NCBI RefSeq assembly: GCF_021495345.1
Contig: NZ_CP099397.1
Coordinates: 496,001 to 560,000 of the forward strand
DNA: 64,000 bases
Origin: Pseudomonas hydrolytica
GTDB lineage: Bacteria > Pseudomonadota > Gammaproteobacteria > Pseudomonadales > Pseudomonadaceae
Direction: 5' to 3'
Below, one piece after another: positions 1 through 9,044 of this stretch. Within the stretch, counting starts at the first letter, position 1, and each line of letters starts with the position of its first letter. A program made the translations under genes and the position numbers. A model generated the notes under the pieces. It was not told where the DNA came from. It saw only the letters and a program-made list of their open reading frames with translations, and did not search any database.

Positions 1-177
1 GTTGACCCACCAGGAGCTGACCGCATCCAGATAGCGCTTGCCGTCGAAGTCCTCCAGCCATACGCCGGAGGCCTTGCGAATCGCCACCAGCGGCAGGCGC
101 TCGTGATCCTTCATCTGGGTACAGGGATGCCACAGGACCTCGAGGTCGCGCTGCATCCAGTGGTCGTTCAAGCTCAT
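1..177 (-). CDS. bioA: Adenosylmethionine-8-amino-7-oxononanoate aminotransferase, N-terminal part
   Basis: The first 59 codons of BioA are present; the gene runs off the left edge of the window. BioA is the PLP enzyme that makes 7,8-diaminopelargonate in biotin synthesis and unusually uses S-adenosylmethionine as amino donor. The N-terminus begins [20 protein letters not shown] and continues through [19 protein letters not shown], which matches the start of class-III aminotransferases of the BioA type. The ATG lies at 175-177 on the minus strand. The gene is divergent from the cytochrome b561 gene across a 238-bp AT-richer spacer. Only the N-terminus is visible, so the catalytic lysine cannot be checked. 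Confidence 0.93.
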   Translation of the reverse strand, partial: MSLNDHWMQRDLEVLWHPCTQMKDHERLPLVAIRKASGVWLEDFDGKRYLDAVSSWWVN

Positions 178-318
178 GGTGCGTCTCCCAATCATCAGCG
201 CAACAGCCTACCAGAAGGCGCGCCCGCCGATCCGCCGGATACGGCCGTCCGGCCCCGTATGACGAACTTCCCCGGCGCTGCGCTGGACTAAGCTGGCGGG
301 TTGGAATCACGCCTTTTT

Positions 319-339
319 AATATCGTATTTCTCGATATT
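319..339. promoter_or_regulatory. Inverted repeat AATATCG-N7-CGATATT
   Basis: A perfect 7-bp inverted repeat with a 7-bp spacer lies in the AT-rich spacer between bioA and the cytochrome b561 gene, 77 bp before the b561 ATG. It looks like an operator for a dimeric regulator. The half-site AATATC/GATATT recurs in the larger palindrome at 17261-17292, with a one-base difference in spacing. Which protein binds it is unknown. Confidence 0.45.
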
Positions 340-415
340 TCATAGCGAAATTTTCCGCTTTAAATCGATAGATTTGCCGTTAGTCTTGCTCGGAAACTGG
401 ATTAGGGAAGCCCCC

Positions 416-961
416 ATGCAATGGCGTAACACCTCTGCTCGTTATGGTCTGGTCAGCGTGCTGTTGCACTGGCTGGTGGCGCTGGTCGTGTTCGGCCTGT
501 TCGCCCTGGGGTATTGGATGGTGGGCCTGAGTTATTACGACCCCTGGCGGCAGAGCGCGCCCGATCTGCACAAGAGCATTGGCATCCTGCTGTTCGCCGT
601 GATGCTGCTGCGCCTGCTGTGGCGTCTGTTCAGCCCGGCTCCCGCAGCGCTGGCCAGTCACGGCCGGCTCACTCGCCTGGCCTCCAGACTGGGCCACGGC
701 CTGCTCTATCTGGGCCTGTTCGGCGTGATGATCTCCGGCTATCTGATCTCGACCGCCGATGGCCGTGGCATCAACGTATTCGGGCTGTTCAGTGTGCCGG
801 CAACCCTGACCGGTATCCCACAACAGGAAGACATCGCTGGCGCCATCCACGAATACCTGGCCTGGGGGCTGGTGATCTTCGCCGGGCTGCATGGCCTGGC
901 GGCACTCAAGCACCATTTCATCGACCGTGACAGCACCCTGCTGCGGATGTTCGGGCGCTGA
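416..961 (+). CDS. Cytochrome b561 family membrane protein
   Basis: This is a 181-residue di-haem cytochrome b561 (CybB/YodB type) predicted to sit in the inner membrane and pass electrons between quinol and periplasmic partners. Four hydrophobic segments are visible, with candidate haem-ligand histidines H18, H52, H145 and H159. The ATG at 416 was preferred over an upstream in-frame ATG at 374 because it gives the usual MQWRNT-type N-terminus and has an AGGGA-like ribosome site. A YceI-family gene follows 59 bp downstream. Cytochrome b561 and YceI genes often occur together, and the two are probably co-transcribed. The redox partner is not known. Confidence 0.9.
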   Translation: MQWRNTSARYGLVSVLLHWLVALVVFGLFALGYWMVGLSYYDPWRQSAPDLHKSIGILLFAVMLLRLLWRLFSPAPAALASHGRLTRLASRLGHGLLYLGLFGVMISGYLISTADGRGINVFGLFSVPATLTGIPQQEDIAGAIHEYLAWGLVIFAGLHGLAALKHHFIDRDSTLLRMFGR

Positions 962-1020
962 AGTCATTCACAACCGGGCCAAGGCCCATCTAGATCGACA
1001 ACCTCGCAAGGAGAACACCC

Positions 1021-1596
1021 ATGTTGAAGAACGCCCTCGCTGCACTGGTTCTGGGTTCCGCGCTGATCGGCGGCCAGGCCATGGCGGCCGACTACGCCAT
1101 CGACAAGCAAGGCCAGCATGCCTTCGTCAACTTCAAGATCAGCCACCTGGGTTACAGCTGGCTGTACGGCACCTTCAAGGACTTCGATGGCAAGTTCAGC
1201 TTCGATGCCGCCAACCCGGAAGCCAGCAAGGTCAGCGTCACCCTCAACACCGCCAGCGTCGACACCAACCACGCCGAGCGTGACAAGCACATCCGCAGCG
1301 CCGACTTCCTCAACGTTTCCAAGCACGGCACCGCTACCTTCGAGTCGACTTCGGTCAAGTCCACCGGCGAAGGCACTGCCGACATCACTGGCGACCTGAC
1401 CCTTAACGGGGTGACCAAGCCCGTGGTCATCGCCGCCAAGTTCATCGGCGAAGGCAAGGATCCGTGGGGCGGCTACCGTGCCGGTTTCGAAGGCACCACC
1501 ACGCTGAAGCTGAAGGATTTCGACATCACCAAGGATCTCGGCCCGGCTTCGGAAACCGTCGAGCTGATCATCTCGGTCGAAGGTATTCGTCAGTAA
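1021..1596 (+). CDS. YceI-family periplasmic protein (PasP-like)
   Basis: The 191-residue product has a clear signal peptide ([10 protein letters not shown]... cleaved after AMA, about residue 22) followed by a YceI lipocalin-like beta-barrel domain. Recognisable YceI elements are the [17 protein letters not shown] start and the [10 protein letters not shown] and [12 protein letters not shown] motifs. Family members bind isoprenoid-type lipids. The Pseudomonas aeruginosa homologue PasP has also been described as a secreted protease. Size and position near rhlE2 match pasP of P. aeruginosa, so orthology is likely. A good GGAG ribosome site precedes the ATG. Lipid binding and protease activity are both inferences from family members. 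Confidence 0.88.
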   Translation: MLKNALAALVLGSALIGGQAMAADYAIDKQGQHAFVNFKISHLGYSWLYGTFKDFDGKFSFDAANPEASKVSVTLNTASVDTNHAERDKHIRSADFLNVSKHGTATFESTSVKSTGEGTADITGDLTLNGVTKPVVIAAKFIGEGKDPWGGYRAGFEGTTTLKLKDFDITKDLGPASETVELIISVEGIRQ

Positions 1597-1626
1597 AGAA
1601 AGCGGCCGCTTGCGGCCCAGCTGATG

Positions 1627-1696
1627 ACCCTCTCCCATTTATGGGAGAGGGTGCCCGAAGGGCGGGAGAGGGCTGGTTCTCCACTGGCCTCTCCCC
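1627..1696. repeat. CCCTCTCCC-type palindromic intergenic repeat
   Basis: The segment contains CCCTCTCCC and GGGAGAGGG palindromes separated by a variable core. The same type of element occurs at 21569-21660 and 63779-63880. It sits between the yceI stop and the bidirectional terminator. Confidence 0.7.
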
Positions 1697-1703
1697 CTAA
1701 ACA

Positions 1704-1730
1704 AAAACGCCGCCCATCGGGCGGCGTTTT
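1704..1730. terminator. Bidirectional rho-independent terminator
   Basis: Perfect 12-bp arms (AAAACGCCGCCC and its complement) flank a 3-nt loop. The hairpin has A-runs and T-runs at its two ends, so it can terminate both the yceI transcript and the convergent rhlE2 transcript. Confidence 0.88.
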
Positions 1731-1745
1731 CGTTTGCGCGTCAGC

Positions 1746-3632
1746 TTACTCGTCGCGATTGCGCGTGAGCAGTGCCGGCTTCTCGCCGCGCGGGCGCGTG
1801 CTGTTGCTCAGCTCGTCGAGTTGCTCGGCGGTGGGGAAGCGATCCAGGCGCGAACCCTTGTGCACGATGACGGGCTGCTTCTCACGCGGATTGCGCACGG
1901 CGGCCTCTGTGCGAGGCAGTTCGTCGCGGTCGAGCGAGGTGATGCGACCGTCATGGGCGGGACGGCCACGACCACGATTGCTGCCGTTGCGGCCCTGGCC
2001 GGGTTGTCCGCCCTGGCCGCTGCCCTGGCGACGGTTCTTGCCCGCACCATTGCCGCCGCCATTGTTGTTGCGCGGGCCCTTGCCGTTCTGACGCTGGCCC
2101 TGCGGCGCGCCATTGGCGGGTGCGGCGCCGGGACGACGCCCGCGGCCCTGCTGCTTGTTCTGGTTGGGACTGACGTAGTCGACACGGTTGCCGAAGTTGT
2201 CGATCTCGTCGTCGAGAAATTCTTCCGGATCGCGATCCGGAGGCAACGGTGGAATCGCTGCGGCGGGCTGGCTCGGGCCATCGTTGCGCGGGCCCTGGCC
2301 ACGGCGCTTCTGCCCTTGCGGCTTGGCCTTCTGCTCCTTGCCGCTGTCCTTGCCCTTATCCTTGCGGCCGCTGCCGTGGCGCTCGCCCTTGGGCTTGTCG
2401 CCGCCTTCGGCCTTCTGCTTCTTCTGCCCGGCATTGCGTGGTTGACGCGGTTCGCGCACTTCCGGGCGCTCCGCTTCCACGGCGCTGGCATCGAAACCCA
2501 TCAGATCGCCATCGGGGATCTTCTGCTTGGTCATGCGCTCGATGCTTTTCAGCAGCTTCTCTTCATCCGGGGCGACCAGCGAGATGGCCTCGCCGCTACG
2601 GCCGGCGCGACCGGTACGGCCGATACGGTGGACGTAGTCTTCCTCGACGTTGGGCAGCTCGAAGTTGACCACGTGCGGCAGCTGGTCGATGTCCAGACCA
2701 CGGGCGGCGATATCGGTGGCGACCAGGATGCGTACCTTGTTCGCCTTGAAGTCGGCCAGGGCCTTGGTGCGCGCGTTCTGGCTCTTGTTGCCGTGGATCG
2801 CGACAGCCGGCAGACCGTGCTTGTCGAGGTACTCGGCCAGACGGTTGGCGCCGTGCTTGGTGCGGGTGAATACCAGCACCTGTTCCCAGGCACCCTGGGT
2901 GATCAGGTGGGCGAGCAGGGCGCGCTTGTGGCTGGCGGCCAGGCGGAATACGCGCTGCTCGATGCGCTCGACCGTGGTGTTCGGCGGCGTGACCTCGATG
3001 CGCTCCGGGTTGTGCAGCAGCTTGCCGGCCAGGTCGGTGATGTCCTTGGAGAAGGTCGCCGAGAACAGCAGGTTCTGGCGTTGCGCCGGCAGGCGGGCGA
3101 GGACCTTCTTCACGTCATGGATGAAGCCCATGTCGAGCATGCGGTCGGCTTCGTCCAGTACCAGGATTTCCACGTGGGACAGATCGACGCTGCCCTGGCC
3201 GGCCAGGTCGAGCAGGCGGCCCGGGCAGGCGACGAGTACGTCGACGCCCTTGGCCAGGGCCTGGACCTGCGGGTTCATGCCGACGCCGCCGAAGATGCAG
3301 GCGCTGACGAATTTCAGGTCACGCGCATAGATCTTGAAGCTGTCGTGCACCTGGGCGGCCAGTTCGCGGGTGGGGGTCAGCACCAGCACGCGCGGCTGTT
3401 TCGGGCCGTGGCGCTGTTCGCGGTCCGGGTGACCGGCGGGGAACAGACGCTCGAGAATCGGCAGGGCGAAGCCTGCGGTCTTACCCGTGCCCGTCTGGGC
3501 CGCCACCATGAGATCGCGACCTTGCAACACGGCGGGAATGGCCCGCTGTTGCACCGGAGTGGGCTGGGTGTAGCCGGCGGATTCGATCGCACGGACTAGA
3601 GCCTCGGAGAGACCGAGGGAAGCAAAGGACAT
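1746..3632 (-). CDS. rhlE2: DEAD-box ATP-dependent RNA helicase RhlE2
   Basis: The 628-residue product is an RNA helicase acting in RNA turnover and ribosome-related remodelling. The core (about 1-375) shows the Q-motif region, Walker A AQTGTGKT (45-52), PTREL (87-91), DEAD (160-163), SAT (191-193) and HRIGRTGR (335-342). From about 378 to the end is a long low-complexity tail rich in Lys, Gly, Arg, Asn and Gln, as in P. aeruginosa RhlE2, where a C-terminal extension supports RNA binding. The start [12 protein letters not shown] was chosen because it matches RhlE N-termini; an in-frame upstream ATG at 3755 adds 41 non-conserved residues. In P. aeruginosa PAO1 mexR-mexAB-oprM lies between pasP and this gene, but not here. 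Confidence 0.92.
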   Translation of the reverse strand: MSFASLGLSEALVRAIESAGYTQPTPVQQRAIPAVLQGRDLMVAAQTGTGKTAGFALPILERLFPAGHPDREQRHGPKQPRVLVLTPTRELAAQVHDSFKIYARDLKFVSACIFGGVGMNPQVQALAKGVDVLVACPGRLLDLAGQGSVDLSHVEILVLDEADRMLDMGFIHDVKKVLARLPAQRQNLLFSATFSKDITDLAGKLLHNPERIEVTPPNTTVERIEQRVFRLAASHKRALLAHLITQGAWEQVLVFTRTKHGANRLAEYLDKHGLPAVAIHGNKSQNARTKALADFKANKVRILVATDIAARGLDIDQLPHVVNFELPNVEEDYVHRIGRTGRAGRSGEAISLVAPDEEKLLKSIERMTKQKIPDGDLMGFDASAVEAERPEVREPRQPRNAGQKKQKAEGGDKPKGERHGSGRKDKGKDSGKEQKAKPQGQKRRGQGPRNDGPSQPAAAIPPLPPDRDPEEFLDDEIDNFGNRVDYVSPNQNKQQGRGRRPGAAPANGAPQGQRQNGKGPRNNNGGGNGAGKNRRQGSGQGGQPGQGRNGSNRGRGRPAHDGRITSLDRDELPRTEAAVRNPREKQPVIVHKGSRLDRFPTAEQLDELSNSTRPRGEKPALLTRNRDE

Positions 3633-3821
3633 GGGCAATCCTGTACGTAGTGAGGGCGTGGCCCTATGGGGTGATATTGCCTGGCTTGAATCATGCGTGG
3701 GGCGCGTGATCCCGTCCGGTACTGCTGGCTTCTGGGAGCTAGCATCCGGGCGCAAGCCTGGCGGGAAGGCCCGAGTATAACAGAGCTGATGGCCTGCGCA
3801 GCTACCAGCCTGTCGGTTGGT

Positions 3822-4580
3822 TCACGGCCTGGAATCTTCGGGCCTGGCGTAGCGCGCCTGCAGGCGTGCGTAGGCGGGTTCGCGCTTGAAGCGGCGCAGC
3901 TCGCGAGCGAAGTCGGTCGCCAGCTGCTGCAGCGCCGGGTCGCGGCGCAGCGCCAGGTACATGCGGTCGTGGCCGATGGCCTTGCGGTTGTAGTCGACCT
4001 GATCCAGCAGGCCCAGCTGCGCGCTGAGAAAGAGGCCCGCACGGCGGTCATTGACCACCAGGTCGACACGGTGACGCACCAGCTTGCCCAGGTTGGCTTC
4101 GTGAGTTGGCGCCTCCTCGCGGCTGAACAGCGTCGAGTTACGGAAGGCTTCGTTGTTGTACCAGTAGCCGGGCGAGATGCCGATCACCAGATCGCGCAGG
4201 TCTTCCAGGCGCTCATAGGGGTAGGGGCGATTGCGTGCGTGGAACAGCACGAACTCGACTTCGCTCAGCGGCTCTTCGACGAAGAGCATGCTCGCCTCGC
4301 GTTCGGGCAGATGGAAGATGTCCAGAATGCCGTCGGCATGTCCCTGTTCCAGCGCCAGCAGGCAGCGCTTCCAGGGCATGAACTGCAGGTCCAGTTCGAT
4401 ACCCAGCCGGTGCAGCACCTCGCGGCTGATCTCGTAGTCGAGACCGGCCGGCTGGCCGTTCTCCTCGAAGACGTAGGGCGGCCAGGCTTCGGTGACCACG
4501 CGCAAGGTCTCGCCGCGTGCGGCGAAGGCGAGGCCGCACAGCAGGAAGATGGCGATAATCTGGCGCTTGAATAATGGCAT
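3822..4580 (-). CDS. Periplasmic solute-binding protein, family 3 (orphan)
   Basis: This 252-residue protein has a signal peptide (hydrophobic residues about 7-20) and a type-II periplasmic binding fold of the SBP_bac_3 family. The N-terminal pattern ETLRVVTEAWPPYVFEENGQ is typical of amino-acid-type binding proteins and related sensor domains. No permease or ATPase gene is adjacent, so it is an orphan receptor. It may serve a distant ABC transporter or be a stand-alone protein. A related orphan is encoded at 41985-42725. The ligand cannot be predicted from sequence. Its 3' end faces rhlE2 with a 190-bp gap. Confidence 0.8.
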   Translation of the reverse strand: MPLFKRQIIAIFLLCGLAFAARGETLRVVTEAWPPYVFEENGQPAGLDYEISREVLHRLGIELDLQFMPWKRCLLALEQGHADGILDIFHLPEREASMLFVEEPLSEVEFVLFHARNRPYPYERLEDLRDLVIGISPGYWYNNEAFRNSTLFSREEAPTHEANLGKLVRHRVDLVVNDRRAGLFLSAQLGLLDQVDYNRKAIGHDRMYLALRRDPALQQLATDFARELRRFKREPAYARLQARYARPEDSRP

Positions 4581-4630
4581 AGCGCCAGATTAGCGATTTT
4601 GCCCGCGCGGTGAAAGCACAGGCGATCTGC

Positions 4631-6004
4631 CTATTCCACCACCCGATAGCAGGGCTCATAGGCGCTGCCGCCGGGCAGTTTCATCCGATGCTGTTCGACG
4701 AAGGCCTGCAGCAGGCGATCCAGCGGACGCATGATGCTTGCCTCGCCGCGGATCTCGTACGGGCCGTGCTCCTCGATCAGGCGAATGCCGTTCTCCTTGA
4801 CGTTGCCCGCGACGATGCCGGAGAAGGCGCGACGCAGATTGGCAGCCAGTTCATGCAGCGGTTGTTCGCGGGTCAGCTGCAGGCCGGCCATGGCTGCGTG
4901 GGTCGGCTCGAACGGATGCTGGAAGCTTTCGTCGATCTTCAGCAGCCAATTGAAGTGGAAGGCGTCGTTGCGCTCGCGGCGGAACTGGCGCACGGCCTTG
5001 ATGCCGACAGCCATCTCGCGGGCCACTTCGGCCGGGTCGTTGAGGATCATGCGGTAGCGCTGCTGCGCCGCCTCGCCCAGGGTGGCGCCGATGAAGTCGT
5101 GCAGCTGCTGCAGGTAGGTGCTGGCGCTCTTCGGGCCGGTGAGGATGACCGGGAAGGGCAGGTCCTTGTTGTCCGGGTGGGTGAGGATGCCCAGCAGGTA
5201 GAGAAATTCCTCGGCGGTACCGGCGCCGCCCGGGAAGATGATGATGCCATGGCCGACGCGGACGAAGGCCTCCAGACGCTTCTCGATGTCCGGCAGGATC
5301 ACCAGCTCGTTGACGATCGGGTTGGGCGCCTCGGCGGCGATGATGCCCGGCTCGGTCAGGCCCAGGTAGCGGCCGGTGAGGTTGCGCTGCTTGGCATGGC
5401 TGATGGTGGCGCCCTTCATCGGCCCCTTCATCACGCCCGGGCCGCAGCCGGTGCAGATGTCCAGGCCACGCAGGCCCAGCTCGTGGCCGACCCTCTTGGT
5501 GTACTTGTATTCCTCGGTGCTGATCGAGTGGCCGCCCCAGCACACCACCATCTTCGGCTCGACGCCGCTGCGCAGGGTCTGCGCGTTGCGCAGCAGGTGA
5601 AAGACGTAATCGGTGATGCCTTCGGAGCTTTCCAGATCGATGCGTTTGTTCTCCAGCTCGCTCTGCGTGTAGACGATGTCGCGCAGGGCGCTGAACAGCA
5701 TCTCGCGGGTGCTGGCGATCATCTCGCCGTCGACGAAGGCATCGGCCGGCGCATTGATCAGCTCCAGGCGGATGCCGCGATCCTGCTGGTGGATCTTCAC
5801 TTCGAAGTCCGGGTAGGCCTCGAGAATGGTCTTGGCGTTGTCGCTGTGCGAGCCGGTGTTGAGGATCGCCAGGGCGCACTGGCGGAACAGGCGGTAGACG
5901 CTGCCGGAGCCGGTTTCGCGCAGTTGCTGCACTTCGCGCTGGGAGAGGGTTTCCAGGCTGCCCTTGGGGCTGACGGAGGCGTTGATGCGGGGGCGTTTGA
6001 GCAT
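4631..6004 (-). CDS. ppnN: Pyrimidine/purine nucleotide 5'-monophosphate nucleosidase
   Basis: The 457-residue product matches PpnN (formerly YgdH), a LOG-family enzyme that splits nucleoside monophosphates into base and ribose 5-phosphate and is activated by (p)ppGpp in E. coli. The family motif PGGAGTAEE is at about 258-266, inside a Rossmann-like centre, with the PpnN-specific N- and C-terminal domains around it. The start MLKRPRINASVSPKG matches PpnN N-termini; in-frame upstream starts are not supported. It lies downstream of the DUF3142 gene with a 98-bp gap and may be transcribed alone or with it. Confidence 0.9.
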   Translation of the reverse strand: MLKRPRINASVSPKGSLETLSQREVQQLRETGSGSVYRLFRQCALAILNTGSHSDNAKTILEAYPDFEVKIHQQDRGIRLELINAPADAFVDGEMIASTREMLFSALRDIVYTQSELENKRIDLESSEGITDYVFHLLRNAQTLRSGVEPKMVVCWGGHSISTEEYKYTKRVGHELGLRGLDICTGCGPGVMKGPMKGATISHAKQRNLTGRYLGLTEPGIIAAEAPNPIVNELVILPDIEKRLEAFVRVGHGIIIFPGGAGTAEEFLYLLGILTHPDNKDLPFPVILTGPKSASTYLQQLHDFIGATLGEAAQQRYRMILNDPAEVAREMAVGIKAVRQFRRERNDAFHFNWLLKIDESFQHPFEPTHAAMAGLQLTREQPLHELAANLRRAFSGIVAGNVKENGIRLIEEHGPYEIRGEASIMRPLDRLLQAFVEQHRMKLPGGSAYEPCYRVVE

Positions 6005-6102
6005 GAAGTGGTCCTGGTGGCAAGGTCGCGACGAAGGCCGGCGCGGAGGGGAGTTCGAATGCGTTGTCGGAAGCAGGTGTTGTGTTTGTCGGTGGCTGGC
6101 GG

Positions 6103-6867
6103 TCAGTGTCTGGCGGATGGCGTGTCGGTTGCGGGTTCGCTCGGGTTCAGCAGAAATACCACATAGCCGCGGAACCAGGGACTGCTTTGCAGGTAATCCG
6201 GCGCCTGCCATTCGCCGTTTTGTATCAGGCCGATGCGAAACGGCAACTGCAGCCGTGCGATGCTCGGCAGGTAGCGCTGGTGGTCGGCGATGCTGCTGCG
6301 GCCCTGGTAGGTCTGCATCACCACTTCGTCGACCACCCCGGCCAGGCGGTTCAGCGCCGCCGGGTCGGCATTGCCGGCCCAGTCCAGCAGGCCGGTGATG
6401 CTCAGGCGGTACTGCCTAGGCAGACGCTGGCGCAGGTCTTCGAGGAAGACGGCGTAGCGGCTCAGGTGCAGCGTTTGCGCATCGAAGTCGATCTGCACCC
6501 CGCTGACCCGGTTGCCGGCACGCTGCCAGCGTTGCAACTGGCTGAGCAGCAGGGCGAATACCTCGTCGTTCCAGTCCAGGGTATGCGCGCGATACACCAC
6601 CCAGAGCTCGACGTCTTTCGACAGCCTGGGCGTGGCCGGGTTCTGTGCCAGCATGCGCGCCGCGGGATCGCCGGCGCGGCGCGGGCCGTCGATCTGCCCC
6701 TGCAGCACGTACAGCGTACGGGCCTGGGCCAGCACCGGCTGTGGCGTCACGCCCGCCCACAGCCAGAACGCCTGATGCTCGCCGGCGTCGACGCGCGTGG
6801 CCTGCGCCGGCAGGCCGGCTGCCAGCAGGAGCAGGCCTACCAGTAGTACTTGAGTCGCTGCGCCCAC
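6103..6867 (-). CDS. DUF3142 domain secreted protein
   Basis: This is a protein of about 254 residues with a signal peptide and a DUF3142-like, TIM-barrel-type domain (AFWLWAGVTPQP near the start; QIDFDAQTLHLSRYAVFLEDL and DEVVMQTYQG further on). The function is unknown. The start is uncertain. A GTG at 6867 gives a clean signal peptide (VGAATQVLLVGLLLLAAGLPAQA without its last residues) and overlaps the upstream gene by 31 bp. An ATG at 6906 would add 13 residues. The overlap suggests translational coupling to the 720-residue protein upstream, so the two products may work together in the periplasm. Confidence 0.75.
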   Translation of the reverse strand: MGAATQVLLVGLLLLAAGLPAQATRVDAGEHQAFWLWAGVTPQPVLAQARTLYVLQGQIDGPRRAGDPAARMLAQNPATPRLSKDVELWVVYRAHTLDWNDEVFALLLSQLQRWQRAGNRVSGVQIDFDAQTLHLSRYAVFLEDLRQRLPRQYRLSITGLLDWAGNADPAALNRLAGVVDEVVMQTYQGRSSIADHQRYLPSIARLQLPFRIGLIQNGEWQAPDYLQSSPWFRGYVVFLLNPSEPATDTPSARH

Positions 6868-8999
6868 TGGGTGTCCGCGTAGCTGCGCTTGAGGGTCTGG
6901 AACCACTGCTTGCGTTGGTCCTTGCTGATGTCCTGGCCGTCGCAGCTGTTATAGCCGCTGGGCGCATAGCAGTTGATTGCGCGGAACAGGGCGTAGGCCT
7001 TGTCCTCGCGGCTGACCTGCGGCCCAGTCAGCAGCAGCTGGTAGGCGGCCAGGCGGGAAAAGGATGCGCCCTGGAACTGGCTCGGTGCGCTGCCCAGTTC
7101 GCCGGCGGCCGGCGGGCGGTTCAGCCAGTGCTCGTCGAGGCCGTGGATGCGGATGAAGTCGCCCAGGCACAGCATGCCCTGGGCGTCCTCGGCATTGGCG
7201 GCGAGGCGTTCGGCGATCCTGACCAGGCTCGGGCAGGCATAGCCGGCATCGCTGCCACCGCTCCAGGCGAACAGGCCAGGATCCAGGCGCTGCGCTGGCT
7301 GTGTCGGCTTGTACGGGAACTGCGCGAAATCGCGGAGAAAGTCGGCGTAGCGACCGTAATCCAGATCGCGATAGAGCAGGGTGTACAGCGCGGTTGCGCG
7401 CTCGCCTGCCGGAGTCTGCTCGTTTCCCGCCTGCTGGCGCAGCAGCTCGGGGCCGGCGCCATAGGCCAGCAGGCGCTCGCGGATCGGCGCGGTGCTGATC
7501 GGCGAGTCGGTGGCGAACACCTTCTCCAGTGCGCCACTGCGCTCATGGTTCAAGGCCAGGGCCAGTTGCAGTTGGGCGCGCTGCAGCGGGTCTTGGCTGC
7601 GCGCCAGCAGTGCCTGCCAGTGCTGCAAGGCTGCGGCGTTCTCACCCTTGGCTTCCAGCGCCAGGCCGCGCAGGGTTTCCTGGCTGAAGGCGAGGGCGTT
7701 CATCGGCTCGGAACCGGCATCCGGCAGGGCGGCGAGCGCCTGCTGGGCATCGCCGCCGCGGTAGAAATGCCAGGCAGCGACCAGGTAGGCGTGCAGGCCG
7801 GGCTGGCTGGCGAAGCGCGGCTGCTGCGCCTGCAGTTGTTCGAGGCTGAGGCGCGGCTCGCGGTTGCTGCCGGGATCGCGCAGCTGGATCAGGTCGAGCA
7901 TGGCCAGCAGCAGCGGGTCTTCGATGGCATCCGGGGCGAGGCTGGGCAGCAGCTTGGCGTCCAGCTCCTCGATCAGTGCGGGCATGTCGACCTGCTGCGC
8001 GCCACGCTCGAATTGCCGGGCAAAGGCCTCGGCAAAGCGCCGGGTGTCCCCGGCAAGCCAGTACACGCGACGTTGCAGGCCGCGCGCCGAGTCGCTGTAG
8101 AGGCCCTGCGGATAGTTGCTCAGGTACTGCTTGAAGGCCTTCGCGCTGGCGTCGAGGCTGGGTTTATCCACCTGCTCCGGACTGAAGAAACCGTACTCGT
8201 CGAAGGCGTTCAGCTGCGCCTGGTTCAGCGCGACGCGACCGAGCAGGTATTGGGCGGTTTCGCGTAGCCAGGGCTGTTCGCTGCTCGCGAGCTGGGCGAA
8301 GCGCTCATGGGCGTGGTCGAAGTCGCCGCGATAGAAGGCGTCGGCGCCGCGCAGGTAGTCGCCGAAGGCCCGGGCCGCGGGCGATTGCAGCTGCGTCGGC
8401 GGCGGCAGGATGTCCTCTGCTTGCGGATCGCCCTCTCCGCACAGGCTCAGCAGGCTGCGCCGCGAGCGGGCCAGTGCCTGCGCTTCGCTCGCGGCCAGAT
8501 CCGGCGTGGCGCCGAGTGCATCGACGAAGCCGCGCATGGCCTGCAGGTCGTTGCTGCGGCAGCGATTGCCTTCGCCTTCGGCGAAGCGCTGTACAGCCAA
8601 GGCATCCGCTTCGCTGTCGATGCCCAGGCGCTGCAAAGCCTGGGTCAGGTACGCCAGGTCCGGGTCGACGCCTTGCTCGTCGGCCTCGGTCGCCTCGCTA
8701 CGGGCGCGGCTCGCATCGAGCATGCCGAGGCTGAAGGGCACCAGGCCGTAGCCGTACTCGTAACCGTCGAGTGCCAGCGGTTCGCGCGTCAGCTTCAGGT
8801 GGCCGGCATCGTCGAGCAGCAGCTGCAGGTTGACCCGGCTGTCGTTGCCGGGGCTGAGAAAGGCGAGGTTGTTGCACGCCGAGAGCTGGTCCGAGATCAG
8901 TTTCCAGCTCGGTGCGCAGGTCATGTCGGAGCTGGCCAGGGCAGGGGCAGCGTGCAGCCCCGTGAGCAGGGCGAGGGGAAGGAGGCGCTTGAATGTCAT
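6837..8999 (-). CDS. Secreted protein of unknown function with helical repeats
   Basis: I do not recognise a family for this 720-residue protein. It has a signal peptide (MTFKRLLPLALLTGLHAAPALA, trimmed at an ALA site about residue 22) and then a mainly helical sequence. It includes a TPR-like stretch (residues roughly 210-270, with alternating Ala/Leu/Tyr-rich helices such as AFYRGDFDHAHERFAQLA) and several cysteines, among them a C-terminal cluster near NCYAPSGYNSCDG. It begins 45 bp after metF with a GC-rich hairpin in the gap and overlaps the DUF3142 gene at its 3' end. Position next to metF suggests co-transcription but gives no functional clue. Confidence 0.72.
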   Translation of the reverse strand: MTFKRLLPLALLTGLHAAPALASSDMTCAPSWKLISDQLSACNNLAFLSPGNDSRVNLQLLLDDAGHLKLTREPLALDGYEYGYGLVPFSLGMLDASRARSEATEADEQGVDPDLAYLTQALQRLGIDSEADALAVQRFAEGEGNRCRSNDLQAMRGFVDALGATPDLAASEAQALARSRRSLLSLCGEGDPQAEDILPPPTQLQSPAARAFGDYLRGADAFYRGDFDHAHERFAQLASSEQPWLRETAQYLLGRVALNQAQLNAFDEYGFFSPEQVDKPSLDASAKAFKQYLSNYPQGLYSDSARGLQRRVYWLAGDTRRFAEAFARQFERGAQQVDMPALIEELDAKLLPSLAPDAIEDPLLLAMLDLIQLRDPGSNREPRLSLEQLQAQQPRFASQPGLHAYLVAAWHFYRGGDAQQALAALPDAGSEPMNALAFSQETLRGLALEAKGENAAALQHWQALLARSQDPLQRAQLQLALALNHERSGALEKVFATDSPISTAPIRERLLAYGAGPELLRQQAGNEQTPAGERATALYTLLYRDLDYGRYADFLRDFAQFPYKPTQPAQRLDPGLFAWSGGSDAGYACPSLVRIAERLAANAEDAQGMLCLGDFIRIHGLDEHWLNRPPAAGELGSAPSQFQGASFSRLAAYQLLLTGPQVSREDKAYALFRAINCYAPSGYNSCDGQDISKDQRKQWFQTLKRSYADTQWAQRLKYYW

Positions 9000-9017
9000 G
9001 GGCTCATCCTTGAGCGC

Positions 9018-9038
9018 GGGAGCCGCTGCGCGGCTCCC
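9018..9038. other. GC-rich hairpin between metF and the next gene
   Basis: Perfect 8-bp arms GGGAGCCG and CGGCTCCC surround a 5-nt loop in the short metF-downstream gap. No T-run follows, so it looks more like an RNA-stability or attenuation hairpin than a full terminator. Confidence 0.5.
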
Positions 9039-9044
9039 TGCCCG

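Noticed and set aside
1734..3599. 621-codon open frame on the plus strand
   Set aside because: It is antisense to rhlE2, whose helicase motifs are unmistakable. Long antisense frames are expected at this GC content.
9001..9044. Terminator between metF and the following gene
   Set aside because: The hairpin lacks a T-run and the gap is only 45 bp, so I list it as a hairpin and do not claim termination.
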